This document shows positions 54,009-63,977 of a stretch of 64,000 nt of DNA, piece after piece. The DNA is from Neiella holothuriorum (GTDB lineage: Bacteria; Pseudomonadota; Gammaproteobacteria; Enterobacterales; Neiellaceae), in assembly GCF_019457915.1 (NCBI RefSeq), contig NZ_JAHZSS010000015.1, positions 41,638 through 105,637 of the forward strand, given 5' to 3'. Under the pieces are notes generated by a model. That model worked only from the letters and a program-made list of their open reading frames with translations, ran no database searches and was not told where the DNA came from. Each line of letters begins with the position of its first letter. The stretch's first letter is position 1. The position numbers were made by a program, and so were the translations under genes.

Positions 54009-54480
54009 GTTAACTACGGCTAAACAAATGGCAGGCTTTAGCTTGATCGAAGCCATGATTGCGGTGGCCATTATAGGTATTTTGACGGCGATAGCTTACC
54101 CAAGCTACGTAGACTACGTTGTTCAGGGCCATCGCCAAAAAGCGATGGCGGATTTGATGGCGCTTGCCACCGCAATGGAAGCACACAAAGCGCAGCAATA
54201 TACCTACGAAGGGGCTGCGTCGAGTGGCGGCGATACAGGGGCGCCAGCCATTTTCAACAGTTGGTCTCCGGCGGATCAACCCGCCGCCAACAAGCAATAT
54301 GATCTAACGATTCATGCCATTAACGACAACGGCCGAAACTTTGAATTGCGTGCAACGCCCACAACCACTGCAGTGGTTAAATCTGACGGCAAATTGATGT
54401 TTAATTCGCTGGGGCAAAAAGCTTGGGATAGCAATAATGACAGCTCATTTGCCAGCTCCGAATATTGCTGGGATTGTTAG
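54001..54480 (+). CDS. pilE: type IV pilin-like PilE
   Basis: A 159-residue type IV prepilin: 12-residue leader cut at QMAGFSLIEAMIAVAIIGILTAIAYPSYVDYVVQG, then a small globular domain with a C-terminal disulfide-type end (YCWDC). Its place at the end of the minor-pilin operon identifies it as PilE, a minor pilin. The ATG at 54001 overlaps the pilY1 stop; a GTG upstream (53980) is an alternative. Confidence 0.9.
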   Translation: MSKLTTAKQMAGFSLIEAMIAVAIIGILTAIAYPSYVDYVVQGHRQKAMADLMALATAMEAHKAQQYTYEGAASSGGDTGAPAIFNSWSPADQPAANKQYDLTIHAINDNGRNFELRATPTTTAVVKSDGKLMFNSLGQKAWDSNNDSSFASSEYCWDC

Positions 54481-54504
54481 CAAAGCACTGTTGAATGAAG
54501 GCCG

Positions 54505-55059
54505 TTAGCTTTCACAATTTAAATCGGTGCCTTCAGGGTATTCATGCACGCCATCTCCATCGTAATCACGCGACAGCTTAATTCGACCTTGTAGGTTAAT
54601 CACAACACTGCGTGCGTATTTGGCTTCTTTGCTGTCGGCACAAACTGAAAATGTACCAAAATCTGAGGTGTGGCCTTCTGGTTGATAGCTCACCACGCTG
54701 CCATTATTAAAGCTACGCGTGATGGTGTCTGGTGCCGCATCAATGACTTTCAGAACCGTTTCGCCAGAATCATAGCTACTGTCGCCATCATTGTCCTCAA
54801 ATACCATTAACGGCCCATCCCAGGATGTGGTGCAACTCGACAAGTTATTTTGGGTTGGGCATAGCGTCACGACTAAGCCTGAGTCAATCGCACTCAGGCG
54901 CGCCATTTGTAATGAACTAGCGATATAGCTAGCTTGTTGAGATGATCGGCTGGATTTAATGAAGTCAATCAGGCTGGGAACGCCGGCAAGTAGGGTGATG
55001 GCAACAATAGCGACGGTTACCAATAGCTCGAGTAGGGTAAAACCGAACATCCTTTTCAT
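54505..55059 (-). CDS. fimT: FimT/GspH-like pseudopilin
   Basis: A 184-residue prepilin with a very short leader: MKRMFG|FTLLELLVTVAIVAITLLAGVPSLIDFI. The C-terminal domain is the beta-rich GspH/FimT fold (QASYIASSLQMARLSAIDSG). FimT/FimU proteins belong to the type IV pilus minor pilin group and FimT can bind DNA. Here it is convergent with pilE instead of co-directional. Confidence 0.88.
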   Translation of the reverse strand: MKRMFGFTLLELLVTVAIVAITLLAGVPSLIDFIKSSRSSQQASYIASSLQMARLSAIDSGLVVTLCPTQNNLSSCTTSWDGPLMVFEDNDGDSSYDSGETVLKVIDAAPDTITRSFNNGSVVSYQPEGHTSDFGTFSVCADSKEAKYARSVVINLQGRIKLSRDYDGDGVHEYPEGTDLNCES

Positions 55060-55297
55060 TACATCTGGCCCCAGTTTACTTCACTGCGTTACAACTTGAT
55101 GCAGATTAGCACGTTGATAAATCTCCCGCCTAGTGACAGATTCACAGTCTGGCTGTTCTATCCGCATAAAAATTCACCAGCTCGTCATCTGCTGTAAATC
55201 TTATTGATCATCCACCGTACCTTTTAGGCGTCGGTTATTTTATTATGGCTCGCAAATGAAGCAGCCGCTGTCACTGCAGTAAAACAATGAGGTAAGC

Positions 55298-56926
55298 GTG
55301 TTAAACATCGCAATGGGACAAATCCACTGTTGGGTGGGGGATATTGAAGGAAATGGCCAGAAAGTACTGGCGGCCATGAAAGAAGCGGCAGATGCCGGAG
55401 CCGATCTGATCTTGTTTCCTGAACTGACCCTAACCGGATACCCGCCAGAAGACTTGTTGTTGCGGTCTGATTTACATGCACGTGTGATGGCGGTTTTAGC
55501 AACCATTAAAGCAAACATGCCTGCCATGGATGCGCTTGTCGGTTTGCCTATGCAAGAAGGCAACGAATGCTTCAACAGCATGATCTGGTTAAGTGCTAGT
55601 GAAGCGGGGGCCGGCGAAGAGAAAGCCCGATACCACAAACAGCAATTGCCAAACTATGGCGTGTTTGATGAAAAGCGTTACTTCACCCCGGGCGATGCGG
55701 TGTGCATTATCGAACCAAAAGGTCACAAAGTGGGCCTCTTGATCTGTGAAGATATTTGGCATCAACAGCCTGCTGAAGCCACTGTTGCTGCGGGCGCAGA
55801 GATCTTACTCATCGCCAATGCCTCGCCTTACCACACGAAAAAAACACCCATGCGCCATCGGGTGTTAGAGCAGCAAGCTAAAAAGCTCAACACACCCATC
55901 GTTTATGTCAATCACAGCTGTGGTCAAGACGAATTGATCTTTGACGGCCAGTCCGTCGCCATTAGTGCTGATGGCAGCGAAGTGTATCGCGCGCCAGCGT
56001 TTGAAAACAATTTGGCGCAAGTCAGCTTTGATGGTCGGCAACTGCACGCAAAACAAGCTAGCGCCGACGAATTGACGCTGTTGGCTGAAGTTTACAAAGG
56101 CCTGACGATGTCGGTTCGTGACTACGTCTTACGCAATGGCTTCGAAGGTGCAGTCTTGGGGCTTTCTGGCGGTATTGATTCTGCACTAACACTGGCAATT
56201 GCCGCTGATGCGCTGGGCGCAGAAAACGTTCAGGCGGTGATGATGCCGTTCCGTTACACTTCGGACATGAGCATTGCTGATGCGGCTGAACAGGCCAAGT
56301 TAATGAACGTTGAGTATGACGCTGTGTCGATTGAGCCGATGTTTGATGCTTTTATGCAGCAACTCGATCCTATGTTTGAAGGCACTGCCGTAGATACCAC
56401 TGAAGAAAACTTGCAAGCACGTAGCCGTGGCGTTGTGCTCATGGCCATTTCCAACAAACGTCGCCGGATGGTATTAACGACCGGCAACAAGAGTGAAATG
56501 GCAGTGGGCTATGCCACCTTGTACGGTGATATGTGTGGTGGCTTTGCGGTGCTGAAAGATATTCCTAAAATGATGGTTTTTGAGTTGTCGCGTTATCGCA
56601 ACACCCAAGGCTACGTGATCCCGGAGCGGGTCATCACGCGGCCACCATCAGCAGAGCTTGCGCCAGATCAAGTAGACTCCGATAGTTTGCCGGATTACGC
56701 AGAATTAGACGATATGATCGAACGTTATGTTGAACAAGACGCGTCTTTAGCCGATATTGTGGCAGCAGGTTATGATGAACAAGTTGTTCGTCGTGTGATT
56801 CGCCTCATTGACATCAATGAATACAAAAGGCGACAGTCTGCGGTAGGCCCTCGTATTACGCCGCGTGGATTTGCAAAAGATCGCCGTAACCCAATCTGCT
56901 CTGGATTTGGCCGAGCAAACTGGTAA
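55298..56926 (+). CDS. nadE: glutamine-dependent NAD+ synthase
   Basis: A 542-residue two-domain enzyme making NAD+ from deamido-NAD+. The N-terminal nitrilase-type glutaminase has the triad Glu in LILFPELTLTGYPPEDLL, Lys in KQQLPNYGVFDEKRYF and Cys in LICEDIWH; the C-terminal synthetase has the P-loop LGLSGGIDSALT. This long form obtains ammonia from glutamine. GTG start at 55298 with a GAGG site. It is followed by glnB after 11 bases, a known pairing. Confidence 0.95.
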   Translation: MLNIAMGQIHCWVGDIEGNGQKVLAAMKEAADAGADLILFPELTLTGYPPEDLLLRSDLHARVMAVLATIKANMPAMDALVGLPMQEGNECFNSMIWLSASEAGAGEEKARYHKQQLPNYGVFDEKRYFTPGDAVCIIEPKGHKVGLLICEDIWHQQPAEATVAAGAEILLIANASPYHTKKTPMRHRVLEQQAKKLNTPIVYVNHSCGQDELIFDGQSVAISADGSEVYRAPAFENNLAQVSFDGRQLHAKQASADELTLLAEVYKGLTMSVRDYVLRNGFEGAVLGLSGGIDSALTLAIAADALGAENVQAVMMPFRYTSDMSIADAAEQAKLMNVEYDAVSIEPMFDAFMQQLDPMFEGTAVDTTEENLQARSRGVVLMAISNKRRRMVLTTGNKSEMAVGYATLYGDMCGGFAVLKDIPKMMVFELSRYRNTQGYVIPERVITRPPSAELAPDQVDSDSLPDYAELDDMIERYVEQDASLADIVAAGYDEQVVRRVIRLIDINEYKRRQSAVGPRITPRGFAKDRRNPICSGFGRANW

Positions 56927-56934
56927 AGGAATAA

Positions 56935-57276
<342 letters not shown>

Positions 57277-57291
57277 TTGCTTAGTGTTCAA

Positions 57292-57330
57292 TCAATAAAA
57301 AACGGAGCCATTGGCTCCGTTTTTTATTGA
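57292..57330. terminator. terminator, perfect 18-bp stem
   Basis: Arms 57292-57309 and 57313-57330 pair perfectly around ATT, with GGAGCC/GGCTCC core and A/T runs. It serves glnB and, in the other direction, bamD. Confidence 0.95.
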
Positions 57331-57343
57331 TGGCGGTTGGCGA

Positions 57344-58114
57344 TTAACTGCCCACAGTAAGAACCATCTCGTTATCTGGATAGTTCAGTTTCAACACGCG
57401 CAAGGTATCTTGCTGGGCCTTTTCCATACCCAATTCTTCGTAGCACAGAGCCATCAGCTCAAGTGCTCGCTCCACTTCGGGAGTATCTGGCATGTACTCA
57501 AGTACATATTTGCCGCGGCCAAGCGATGCAACAAAGGCATCACGAGCGTAATAATATTCGGCCACTTGCACTTCATAACGAGCTAAGCGATTCTTCAATG
57601 CGGTCATGCGTAAAGCCGCATCTGGCGCATATTTGCTGCCGGGGTATTCGCGCAGTAAACGTTCGTAATCGCCAAATGCTTCACGAATGTTGTGTGGATC
57701 TCGGTCTGAGCGATCGATGCGGAACAGTTCTTGGAAGTAATTGCGGTCCTCATCCTCATTAACCAGCCCGCGCATGTAGAGTGCGTAATCAATATCTTTG
57801 TGGGTTGGGTTCAATCGAATAAAGCGATCAATGGAAGCCAGAGCTGCCGGATTGTCGGCACTGGCGTAATAAGCGCTGATCAAATCCAGCTGCGCCTGAT
57901 CGGCGTGAGGGCCAAACGGGTAGCGAGATAGCAGTGCTTCTAGGTGAGCAATGGCGCTTCGGTAGTTACCATCTTCCATCCGAATCTGAGATTCTTTATA
58001 CAACTCAGCCGCTGGTTGTTCGGCAACTTTTTCTTTTTCAGGCGTAGAAGAACAGGCGCCAAGTAATAACGCCAATCCGAGTACGCTAACTCCGGTCAAA
58101 CGGGATAACAGCAT
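57344..58114 (-). CDS. bamD: outer-membrane assembly lipoprotein BamD
   Basis: A ~256-residue lipoprotein of the BAM complex that inserts outer-membrane proteins. The lipobox is ALLLGAC (Cys21 from the ATG at 58114). Five TPR-like helices follow, with the family segment YRSAIAHLEALLSRYPFGPHADQA and YALYMRGLVNE. A GTG start two codons earlier is possible. Divergent from rluD, as in E. coli. Confidence 0.95.
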   Translation of the reverse strand: MLLSRLTGVSVLGLALLLGACSSTPEKEKVAEQPAAELYKESQIRMEDGNYRSAIAHLEALLSRYPFGPHADQAQLDLISAYYASADNPAALASIDRFIRLNPTHKDIDYALYMRGLVNEDEDRNYFQELFRIDRSDRDPHNIREAFGDYERLLREYPGSKYAPDAALRMTALKNRLARYEVQVAEYYYARDAFVASLGRGKYVLEYMPDTPEVERALELMALCYEELGMEKAQQDTLRVLKLNYPDNEMVLTVGS

Positions 58115-58239
58115 GAACACGTCCCAGTATACGATTTATGAGGGTAAAGCTGATCTACAGCTTCAGTCCAGTTACAATGCACGGCATTCTAAACTAATCC
58201 GCAGCGTATTGTGAATGCGTTGTTAGACAGATTGAGACT

Positions 58240-59211
58240 ATGGCGCAGGAATTTACCTTAACCGCACAAATATCATCCGACCAATTTGGCCAACGGCTCG
58301 ATCAAGCGTTGGCAGAATTGTTTCCCGATTATTCCCGTACTCGCATTAAGACGTGGCTTGATGAAGGCCGGGTTGAAATTAATGGCAAAGTAGCCAAAAA
58401 AGCGCGAGAGAAAGTCGTCGGTGGCGAGAATGTGGTGCTTAACGCCATGTTAGAAGATGAAGTTCAGCATCAAGCTGAGGACATCGATCTCAATATCGTC
58501 TTTGAAGATGACGACATTCTAGTGGTCAATAAGCCCGCTGGATTGGTGGTTCACCCAGGCGCAGGCAACCAGCAAGGCACCCTGCTGAACGCGTTATTGC
58601 ACCACTGCCCTGATTTAATCGAAATACCGCGTGCCGGCATTGTCCATCGGCTGGATAAAGACACCACGGGGTTGATGGTGGTAGCTAAAACGATTCCTGC
58701 CCAAACGCACTTAGTGGCGCGATTGCAAGCTCGTGACATTACTCGAGAATATGAAGCCGTTGCCATTGGGGTGATGACGGCAGGTGGCACCATTGAGGAG
58801 CCGATTGATCGCCACCCTCATCGGCGCACCGCAATGGCCGTTCACCCACATGGCAAAGAAGCCATCACGCATTATCGCGTGGCAGAAAAATTTCCCAATC
58901 ACACGCGATTGCGGTTGCGATTGGAAACAGGCCGAACTCACCAGATCCGCGTGCACATGTCTCACCTGCATCATCCGCTGGTGGGCGATGTATTGTATGG
59001 CGGGCGTAACCGGCTTCCCAAAGGCGCTAGTGAAATCATGATTGAAACCTTGCGTGGTTTTCGCCGCCAAGCGCTCCATGCCGCTCGCTTAATTTTGGCG
59101 CACCCGATTACGGGCGAGGAGATGGAATGGCAAGCGCCTGTGCCTGCCGACATGAAGCAGCTCATTGATGTGCTAAGACAAGATGCCAAGATTAACCCGG
59201 CCGACCACTAG
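58240..59211 (+). CDS. rluD: 23S rRNA pseudouridine synthase RluD
   Basis: RluD makes pseudouridines 1911, 1915 and 1917 in helix 69 of 23S rRNA. The 323-residue protein has an N-terminal S4 RNA-binding domain (RLDQALAELFPDYSRTRIKTWLDEGRVEING) and the catalytic domain with RLDKDTTGLMVVAK (catalytic Asp). The C-terminal RTHQIRVHMSHLHHPLVGD is the family motif. It overlaps pgeF by 29 bases. Confidence 0.96.
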   Translation: MAQEFTLTAQISSDQFGQRLDQALAELFPDYSRTRIKTWLDEGRVEINGKVAKKAREKVVGGENVVLNAMLEDEVQHQAEDIDLNIVFEDDDILVVNKPAGLVVHPGAGNQQGTLLNALLHHCPDLIEIPRAGIVHRLDKDTTGLMVVAKTIPAQTHLVARLQARDITREYEAVAIGVMTAGGTIEEPIDRHPHRRTAMAVHPHGKEAITHYRVAEKFPNHTRLRLRLETGRTHQIRVHMSHLHHPLVGDVLYGGRNRLPKGASEIMIETLRGFRRQALHAARLILAHPITGEEMEWQAPVPADMKQLIDVLRQDAKINPADH

Positions 59212-59971
59212 CTGCCCCATTGAACAGTGGCAGTTGCCCGATACGGTCGGTGCGATTCAAACTGAACGCACCGGTGGCGTTAGCAAAGGCGCTTATCAAT
59301 CGCTCAATCTCGGCTTGCACGTGCAAGACGAGGTTGCGGCTGTCACCGAAAATCGCCAGCGATTACTTCAACAAATGCCTGGCTGTAAACACCTTCATTG
59401 GCTCAATCAAGTTCATGGCACGGCATTGTTTCACGGCCATCGAGCGCCAAGATGCGTACCCGATGCCGATGCCAGTGTTAGTCAAATGGCCGGTCACGGC
59501 TGCGTGATCATGACAGCAGACTGCCTACCTGTGCTGTTTTGTGCCAACGATGGATCTGAAGTGGCTGCTGCTCATGCTGGTTGGCGAGGCCTCGCTCTTG
59601 GCGTGTTAGAGCAAACAATTGCAAGTATGAAAACCCCGGCTTCAGCGCTTCGCGTCTGGCTTGGTCCGTGTATTGGGCCGCTGGCATTCGAAGTGGGGGA
59701 TGAGGTACGTACAACCTTTACTGAACACGATCCTAACGCAGCGGATGCCTTTGCCCATTCGAGTGATGGCAAATGGTTGGCTGACATACAGCTGCTCGCC
59801 GTTATGCGCCTGGCTGGTGTTGGGGTTCATCAAATTAGCGCTGATTTGCGCTGTACTTACCAGAATGCGGCACACTTTTTTTCCTATCGGCGGGCTTGCC
59901 AACCCAATTCTTTGAGTCAGGGTGTGACCGGACGCATGGCTTCAGCGATTTGGATTAAAGCCAACGCTTGA
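59183..59971 (+). CDS. pgeF: purine nucleoside phosphorylase/laccase-type protein PgeF
   Basis: A 262-residue member of the YfiH/DUF152 family (LACC1-like), with purine nucleoside phosphorylase and adenosine deaminase activities in relatives and an editing role in peptidoglycan precursor synthesis in E. coli. The metal site HVHGT-like LNQVHGTAL, the motif TADCLPVLF, AAHAGWRGLALGV and the C-terminal DLRCTYQNAAHFFSYRR are visible. Located between rluD and clpB, as usual. Confidence 0.93.
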   Translation: MPRLTRPTTSCPIEQWQLPDTVGAIQTERTGGVSKGAYQSLNLGLHVQDEVAAVTENRQRLLQQMPGCKHLHWLNQVHGTALFHGHRAPRCVPDADASVSQMAGHGCVIMTADCLPVLFCANDGSEVAAAHAGWRGLALGVLEQTIASMKTPASALRVWLGPCIGPLAFEVGDEVRTTFTEHDPNAADAFAHSSDGKWLADIQLLAVMRLAGVGVHQISADLRCTYQNAAHFFSYRRACQPNSLSQGVTGRMASAIWIKANA

Positions 59972-59995
59972 AACTGAAAACAGTCAGCCCCATCT
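59967..59995 (+). promoter_or_regulatory. sigma-32 heat-shock promoter of clpB
   Basis: CTTGAAA (59967-59973), 14-base spacer, CCCCATCT (59988-59995), a nearly perfect heat-shock consensus, 42 bases before the clpB ATG. The -35 overlaps the pgeF stop. Confidence 0.93.
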
Positions 59996-60037
59996 AATTG
60001 TTAGACCAATTTTTGAACGATGAGACGGGAGGCAGTG

Positions 60038-62608
60038 ATGCGTCTAGATCGATTGACTAGTAAATTCCAAGTGGCTCTGTCTGATGCGCAATCCATGGCA
60101 TTGGGGCGTGATCATCAATTTATTGAAGCCACCCATTTAATGTTGGCCTTGCTCAATCAACAGCAAGGCTCGGTACGTCCGCTGCTGCAATTGGCGGGGG
60201 TAAATATCACCGCATTGCGTTCTCAGCTCGCAGAGCAACTCGATCGCGTTGCCCGTGTTGAAGGCACTGGCGGTGACGTGCAACTCAGTCATTCCACCAT
60301 CAACTTATTGAATATGACCGATAAGTTGGCTCAGAAACGTAACGACAAATACATTTCAAGCGAAGTGTTTGTGTTGGCCGCCGCACAAGATAAAGGTCCG
60401 TTCGGCGACATGCTTCGTGAACTTGGGGCAACACCTGAGTCGGTCGAAAAAGCGATTGAAAAAGTTCGCGGAGGCCAGAAAGTCGATGATCCAAATGCTG
60501 AAGATCAGCGGCAGGCGTTAGAAAAGTACACCATCGATCTGACTGAGCGCGCGGAAGCGGGTCGCCTCGATCCGGTGATTGGTCGCGATGATGAAATTCG
60601 CCGTACGATCCAAGTGCTGCAGCGCCGAACTAAAAATAATCCGGTACTGATTGGTGAGCCTGGTGTGGGTAAAACCGCCATTGTTGAAGGCCTCGCTCAG
60701 CGCATTATTAACGGCGAAGTACCCGAAGGTTTAAAAAATAAACGCGTACTCTCTTTAGACATGGGGTCGTTGCTGGCTGGCGCTAAATATCGTGGAGAAT
60801 TTGAAGAACGTTTGAAAGCGGTGTTGAGTGAACTGGCTAAAGAAGAAGGTCAGGTCATCTTGTTTATCGACGAACTTCATACCATGGTTGGCGCCGGGAA
60901 AGCGGAAGGTGCTATGGATGCGGGTAACATGCTTAAGCCGGCATTGGCTCGAGGCGAATTACATTGCGTGGGTGCAACGACGTTAGATGAATATCGTCAG
61001 TACGTTGAAAAAGACGCCGCGCTTGAGCGCCGTTTCCAAAAAGTGCTAGTGGAAGAGCCTTCGGTGGAAGATACCATCGCCATTTTGCGGGGGCTGAAAG
61101 AGCGCTATGAATTACACCATGCGGTGGACATTACCGATCCGGCGATTGTTGCCGCGGCGAGTTTGTCCTATCGCTATATCTCTGATCGAAAATTGCCCGA
61201 TAAGGCTATCGATTTAATCGATGAAGCGGCATCGTCCATTCGCCTGCAAATTGATTCTAAACCTGAAGATATGGATAAGCTCGAGCGACGCATTATCCAG
61301 CTTAAAATTGAGCAGCAAGCGGTCGCCAAAGAAAGTGATGATGCGAGTCGAAAACGGCTTGGTCTGCTTGAAGACGAACTGAAAAAACTTGATGGCAAGT
61401 ATCAGGAGCTAGAAGAAGTCTGGCAATCAGAGAAAGCTGCACTGTCTGGCACACAGCATATTAAGGCCGAGCTGGAACAAGCGCGGCAAGATCTCGAGTT
61501 TGCAACTCGTGCTAGCGATTTGAATCGAATGTCAGAATTGCAGTATGGGCGTATCCCAGATCTTGAGCGGCAACTCGATCTAGCCGCACAAGCTGAAATG
61601 CATGAAATGACATTGTTGCGTAATAAAGTCGGCGAAGAAGAAATTGCCGAAGTGCTCTCTAGAGCAACCGGGATCCCTGTCGCACGAATGCTCGAAGGTG
61701 AGCGCGATAAATTATTACGCATGGAAGAACAACTTCATCAACGAGTCATTGGTCAGAGCGAAGCGGTTGATGCGGTGGCAAATGCCATTCGTCGTTCCCG
61801 ATCGGGCCTTGCCGATCCGGATCAACCTATCGGTTCATTCCTATTCTTAGGTCCCACAGGTGTGGGTAAAACTGAGCTGTGTAAAGCACTGGCATCGTTT
61901 ATGTTCGATACCGAAGATGCCATGGTGCGCATCGACATGTCTGAGTTTATGGAAAAGCATTCGGTCGCTCGCTTGGTTGGCGCACCGCCGGGTTATGTCG
62001 GTTATGAAGAGGGCGGTTACTTAACGGAAGCTGTTCGTCGCCGGCCTTATTCGGTGGTTTTACTCGACGAAGTGGAAAAAGCGCATCCTGATGTATTTAA
62101 CATCCTGTTGCAGGTGCTGGATGACGGCCGCTTAACCGATGGCCAAGGCCGCACCGTCGATTTTCGCAATACCGTGGTGATCATGACGTCGAATTTAGGC
62201 TCAGACCGAATTCAGGAAAGTGCAGGTCAGGCGAGTTATGACGAAATGAAAGCGCAGGTGATGGATGTTGTCACACACCATTTCCGCCCAGAATTCGTTA
62301 ACCGCGTTGATGAGTTGGTGGTGTTCCATCCGCTTGAACAAGCACAATTACGCCAGATCACGGGTATTCAGATTGAACGTTTACGCAAGCGATTACTGGA
62401 GCGAGAGCTTAATTTACAGGTATCCGATGCGGCTTTGGATAAACTCGCTGAAGCGGGCTTTGATCCTGTGTATGGTGCACGACCTCTTAAACGGGCGATT
62501 CAGCAACAGCTTGAGAACCCATTATCGCAAGCGATTTTGCGGGGTAGTTATGCTCCTGGCGCAGATATTCAAGTCGCAGTGCAAGACGGTGAGCTAACAC
62601 TCAATTAA
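60038..62608 (+). CDS. clpB: ATP-dependent chaperone ClpB
   Basis: ClpB is the Hsp100 disaggregase that works with DnaK. The 856-residue protein has the N-domain, two AAA+ domains (Walker A GEPGVGKT and GPTGVGKT; Walker B with ILFIDELH and [11 protein letters not shown]), and the coiled-coil M-domain (about 410-530). Length agrees with E. coli (857). The ATG at 60038 follows GGAGG by five bases; an earlier in-frame ATG adds six residues. Driven by a sigma-32 promoter. Confidence 0.97.
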   Translation: MRLDRLTSKFQVALSDAQSMALGRDHQFIEATHLMLALLNQQQGSVRPLLQLAGVNITALRSQLAEQLDRVARVEGTGGDVQLSHSTINLLNMTDKLAQKRNDKYISSEVFVLAAAQDKGPFGDMLRELGATPESVEKAIEKVRGGQKVDDPNAEDQRQALEKYTIDLTERAEAGRLDPVIGRDDEIRRTIQVLQRRTKNNPVLIGEPGVGKTAIVEGLAQRIINGEVPEGLKNKRVLSLDMGSLLAGAKYRGEFEERLKAVLSELAKEEGQVILFIDELHTMVGAGKAEGAMDAGNMLKPALARGELHCVGATTLDEYRQYVEKDAALERRFQKVLVEEPSVEDTIAILRGLKERYELHHAVDITDPAIVAAASLSYRYISDRKLPDKAIDLIDEAASSIRLQIDSKPEDMDKLERRIIQLKIEQQAVAKESDDASRKRLGLLEDELKKLDGKYQELEEVWQSEKAALSGTQHIKAELEQARQDLEFATRASDLNRMSELQYGRIPDLERQLDLAAQAEMHEMTLLRNKVGEEEIAEVLSRATGIPVARMLEGERDKLLRMEEQLHQRVIGQSEAVDAVANAIRRSRSGLADPDQPIGSFLFLGPTGVGKTELCKALASFMFDTEDAMVRIDMSEFMEKHSVARLVGAPPGYVGYEEGGYLTEAVRRRPYSVVLLDEVEKAHPDVFNILLQVLDDGRLTDGQGRTVDFRNTVVIMTSNLGSDRIQESAGQASYDEMKAQVMDVVTHHFRPEFVNRVDELVVFHPLEQAQLRQITGIQIERLRKRLLERELNLQVSDAALDKLAEAGFDPVYGARPLKRAIQQQLENPLSQAILRGSYAPGADIQVAVQDGELTLN

Positions 62609-62625
62609 TTGCACTATTGAATAAA

Positions 62626-62656
62626 AAGGCCGTTGGATCACAAACCCAGCGGCCTT
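62626..62656 (+). terminator. probable terminator after clpB
   Basis: AAGGCCGTTGG (62626-62636) pairs with CCAGCGGCCTT (62646-62656), with one wobble pair. The U-run is weak (TTGGCTAATTT), so efficiency may be moderate. Confidence 0.6.
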
Positions 62657-62733
62657 GGCTAATTTCCCCAAGCTTACCCTTGTGCTACTCTGTTCGGCAC
62701 AATTTACCCTCGTAATTGGGATTGCTGGCTTCA

Positions 62734-63597
62734 ATGACAGAACAACATGAACACGATGCTCATAAACCCAAGGGCATTTATTTACTTCCGAATCTGTTAA
62801 CTACTGGCGGTTTGTTCGCCGGCTTTTATGCCGTAGTAGCTTCCATGAACGGTGATTTTAAATTGGCATCCATTGCCATCTTTATTGCCATGATTTTTGA
62901 CGGCCTCGATGGTCGCGTGGCTCGTTTAACTAATACCCAAAGCGCTTTTGGTGCGGAATACGACAGCATGGCTGATATGTTGTCATTCGGCGTTGCTCCA
63001 GCATTAATTGCGTATAACTGGGGGCTAAATGAAATAGGTAAAGTTGGTTGGCTAGCCGCCTTCATTTTTGTTGCAGGTGCCGCCCTTCGGTTGGCCCGCT
63101 TTAATACCATGGTTGGCAAAGCCGATAAGCGATACTTCCAAGGCCTAGCAAGCCCTGCTGCGGCCGGCATTATTGCTGGTGGCGTTTGGCTGGGTGCTGA
63201 GCATGACATTAATGGCCACTCTATTGGTTATATTGTTGCGCTTATTACCATGGCTGCAGGCGCGTTGATGGTGAGTAACTTCCGCTATCACTCATTCAAA
63301 GATGTCGACTGGAAAGGTCGCGTGTCGTTTTTGGCAATTCTTGCTGTGGTATTGGTGTACGTTATCGTCGCCACCAATCCTGCACTGGTGTTGTTTGGTA
63401 TCTTCACTGCCTATGCTGTATCGGGCCCATTCATTACCGTGCGCGGCGTACAGAAATTAAAAATGGAACACGTGGTGGGTGACAGCAAAGATGCCGACTT
63501 CTGTGAAAAGCAAAAATCTGCTGAAACCGATGATGGCGTTGAGCAGGCAGATGACGCAACACCACTTGATACTGAGAAAGAAAAGCCGAGTAATTAA
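62734..63597 (+). CDS. pssA: CDP-diacylglycerol-serine O-phosphatidyltransferase
   Basis: A 287-residue integral-membrane CDP-alcohol phosphatidyltransferase that makes phosphatidylserine, the precursor of phosphatidylethanolamine. The catalytic motif DG-x2-AR-x8-G-x3-D-x3-D is complete (DGRVARLTNTQSAFGAEYDS region) and there are about eight membrane helices, so it is the membrane (Bacillus-like) type, not the phospholipase-D type found in E. coli. The tail is acidic (DDGVEQADDATPLDTEKEK). ATG at 62734; a TTG at 62716 adds six residues. Confidence 0.93.
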   Translation: MTEQHEHDAHKPKGIYLLPNLLTTGGLFAGFYAVVASMNGDFKLASIAIFIAMIFDGLDGRVARLTNTQSAFGAEYDSMADMLSFGVAPALIAYNWGLNEIGKVGWLAAFIFVAGAALRLARFNTMVGKADKRYFQGLASPAAAGIIAGGVWLGAEHDINGHSIGYIVALITMAAGALMVSNFRYHSFKDVDWKGRVSFLAILAVVLVYVIVATNPALVLFGIFTAYAVSGPFITVRGVQKLKMEHVVGDSKDADFCEKQKSAETDDGVEQADDATPLDTEKEKPSN

Positions 63598-63822
63598 TCG
63601 TTGTGCCAGCTGGTAGTAATTAGCTGGCATTCATTCGATGGAATACCGAGCCACGACACTCAATACATAACTCAAAGGAAGCGTAAGCTTCCTTTGGTAT
63701 TTCTGGGAGCTAATTTTTTCTCTCTTTTATTCGCAACGATAGCTATTTCTGGTTGATTGTTGCGCAACACAAACTGATTTGTATGTGTTTTGACCATTTG
63801 AAATAAAACTTTAAAAAAGCCC

Positions 63823-63850
63823 TTGACCGAATTCAAAGACTCCCTATAAT
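63823..63850 (+). promoter_or_regulatory. rRNA operon-type promoter P1
   Basis: TTGACC (63823-63828), 16-base spacer, TATAAT (63845-63850), followed by a GC-rich discriminator GCGCCCCC and preceded by an A/T-rich UP-like stretch. This combination is typical of stringently controlled rRNA promoters. Confidence 0.88.
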
Positions 63851-63949
63851 GCGCCCCCACAGCAACGGGGAACGGCAACGAACTAAAGTTCTAAACTTTA
63901 GATTGGAAGTCACCCGAAGCACCCAGAACAAAAACTTTGAAAAAAGTGA

Positions 63950-63977
63950 TTGACTCTGAGGGAAGGAAGCGTAATAT
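63950..63977 (+). promoter_or_regulatory. rRNA operon-type promoter P2
   Basis: TTGACT (63950-63955), 16-base spacer, TAATAT (63972-63977), then a GC-rich discriminator (ACGCCTCCC). It stands in tandem with P1, 127 bases downstream. Confidence 0.78.

Noticed and set aside
63780..63822. A third promoter (TTGACC at 63790) upstream of P1
   Set aside because: No usable -10 at 16-18 bases; the stretch more likely acts as the A/T-rich upstream element of P1.
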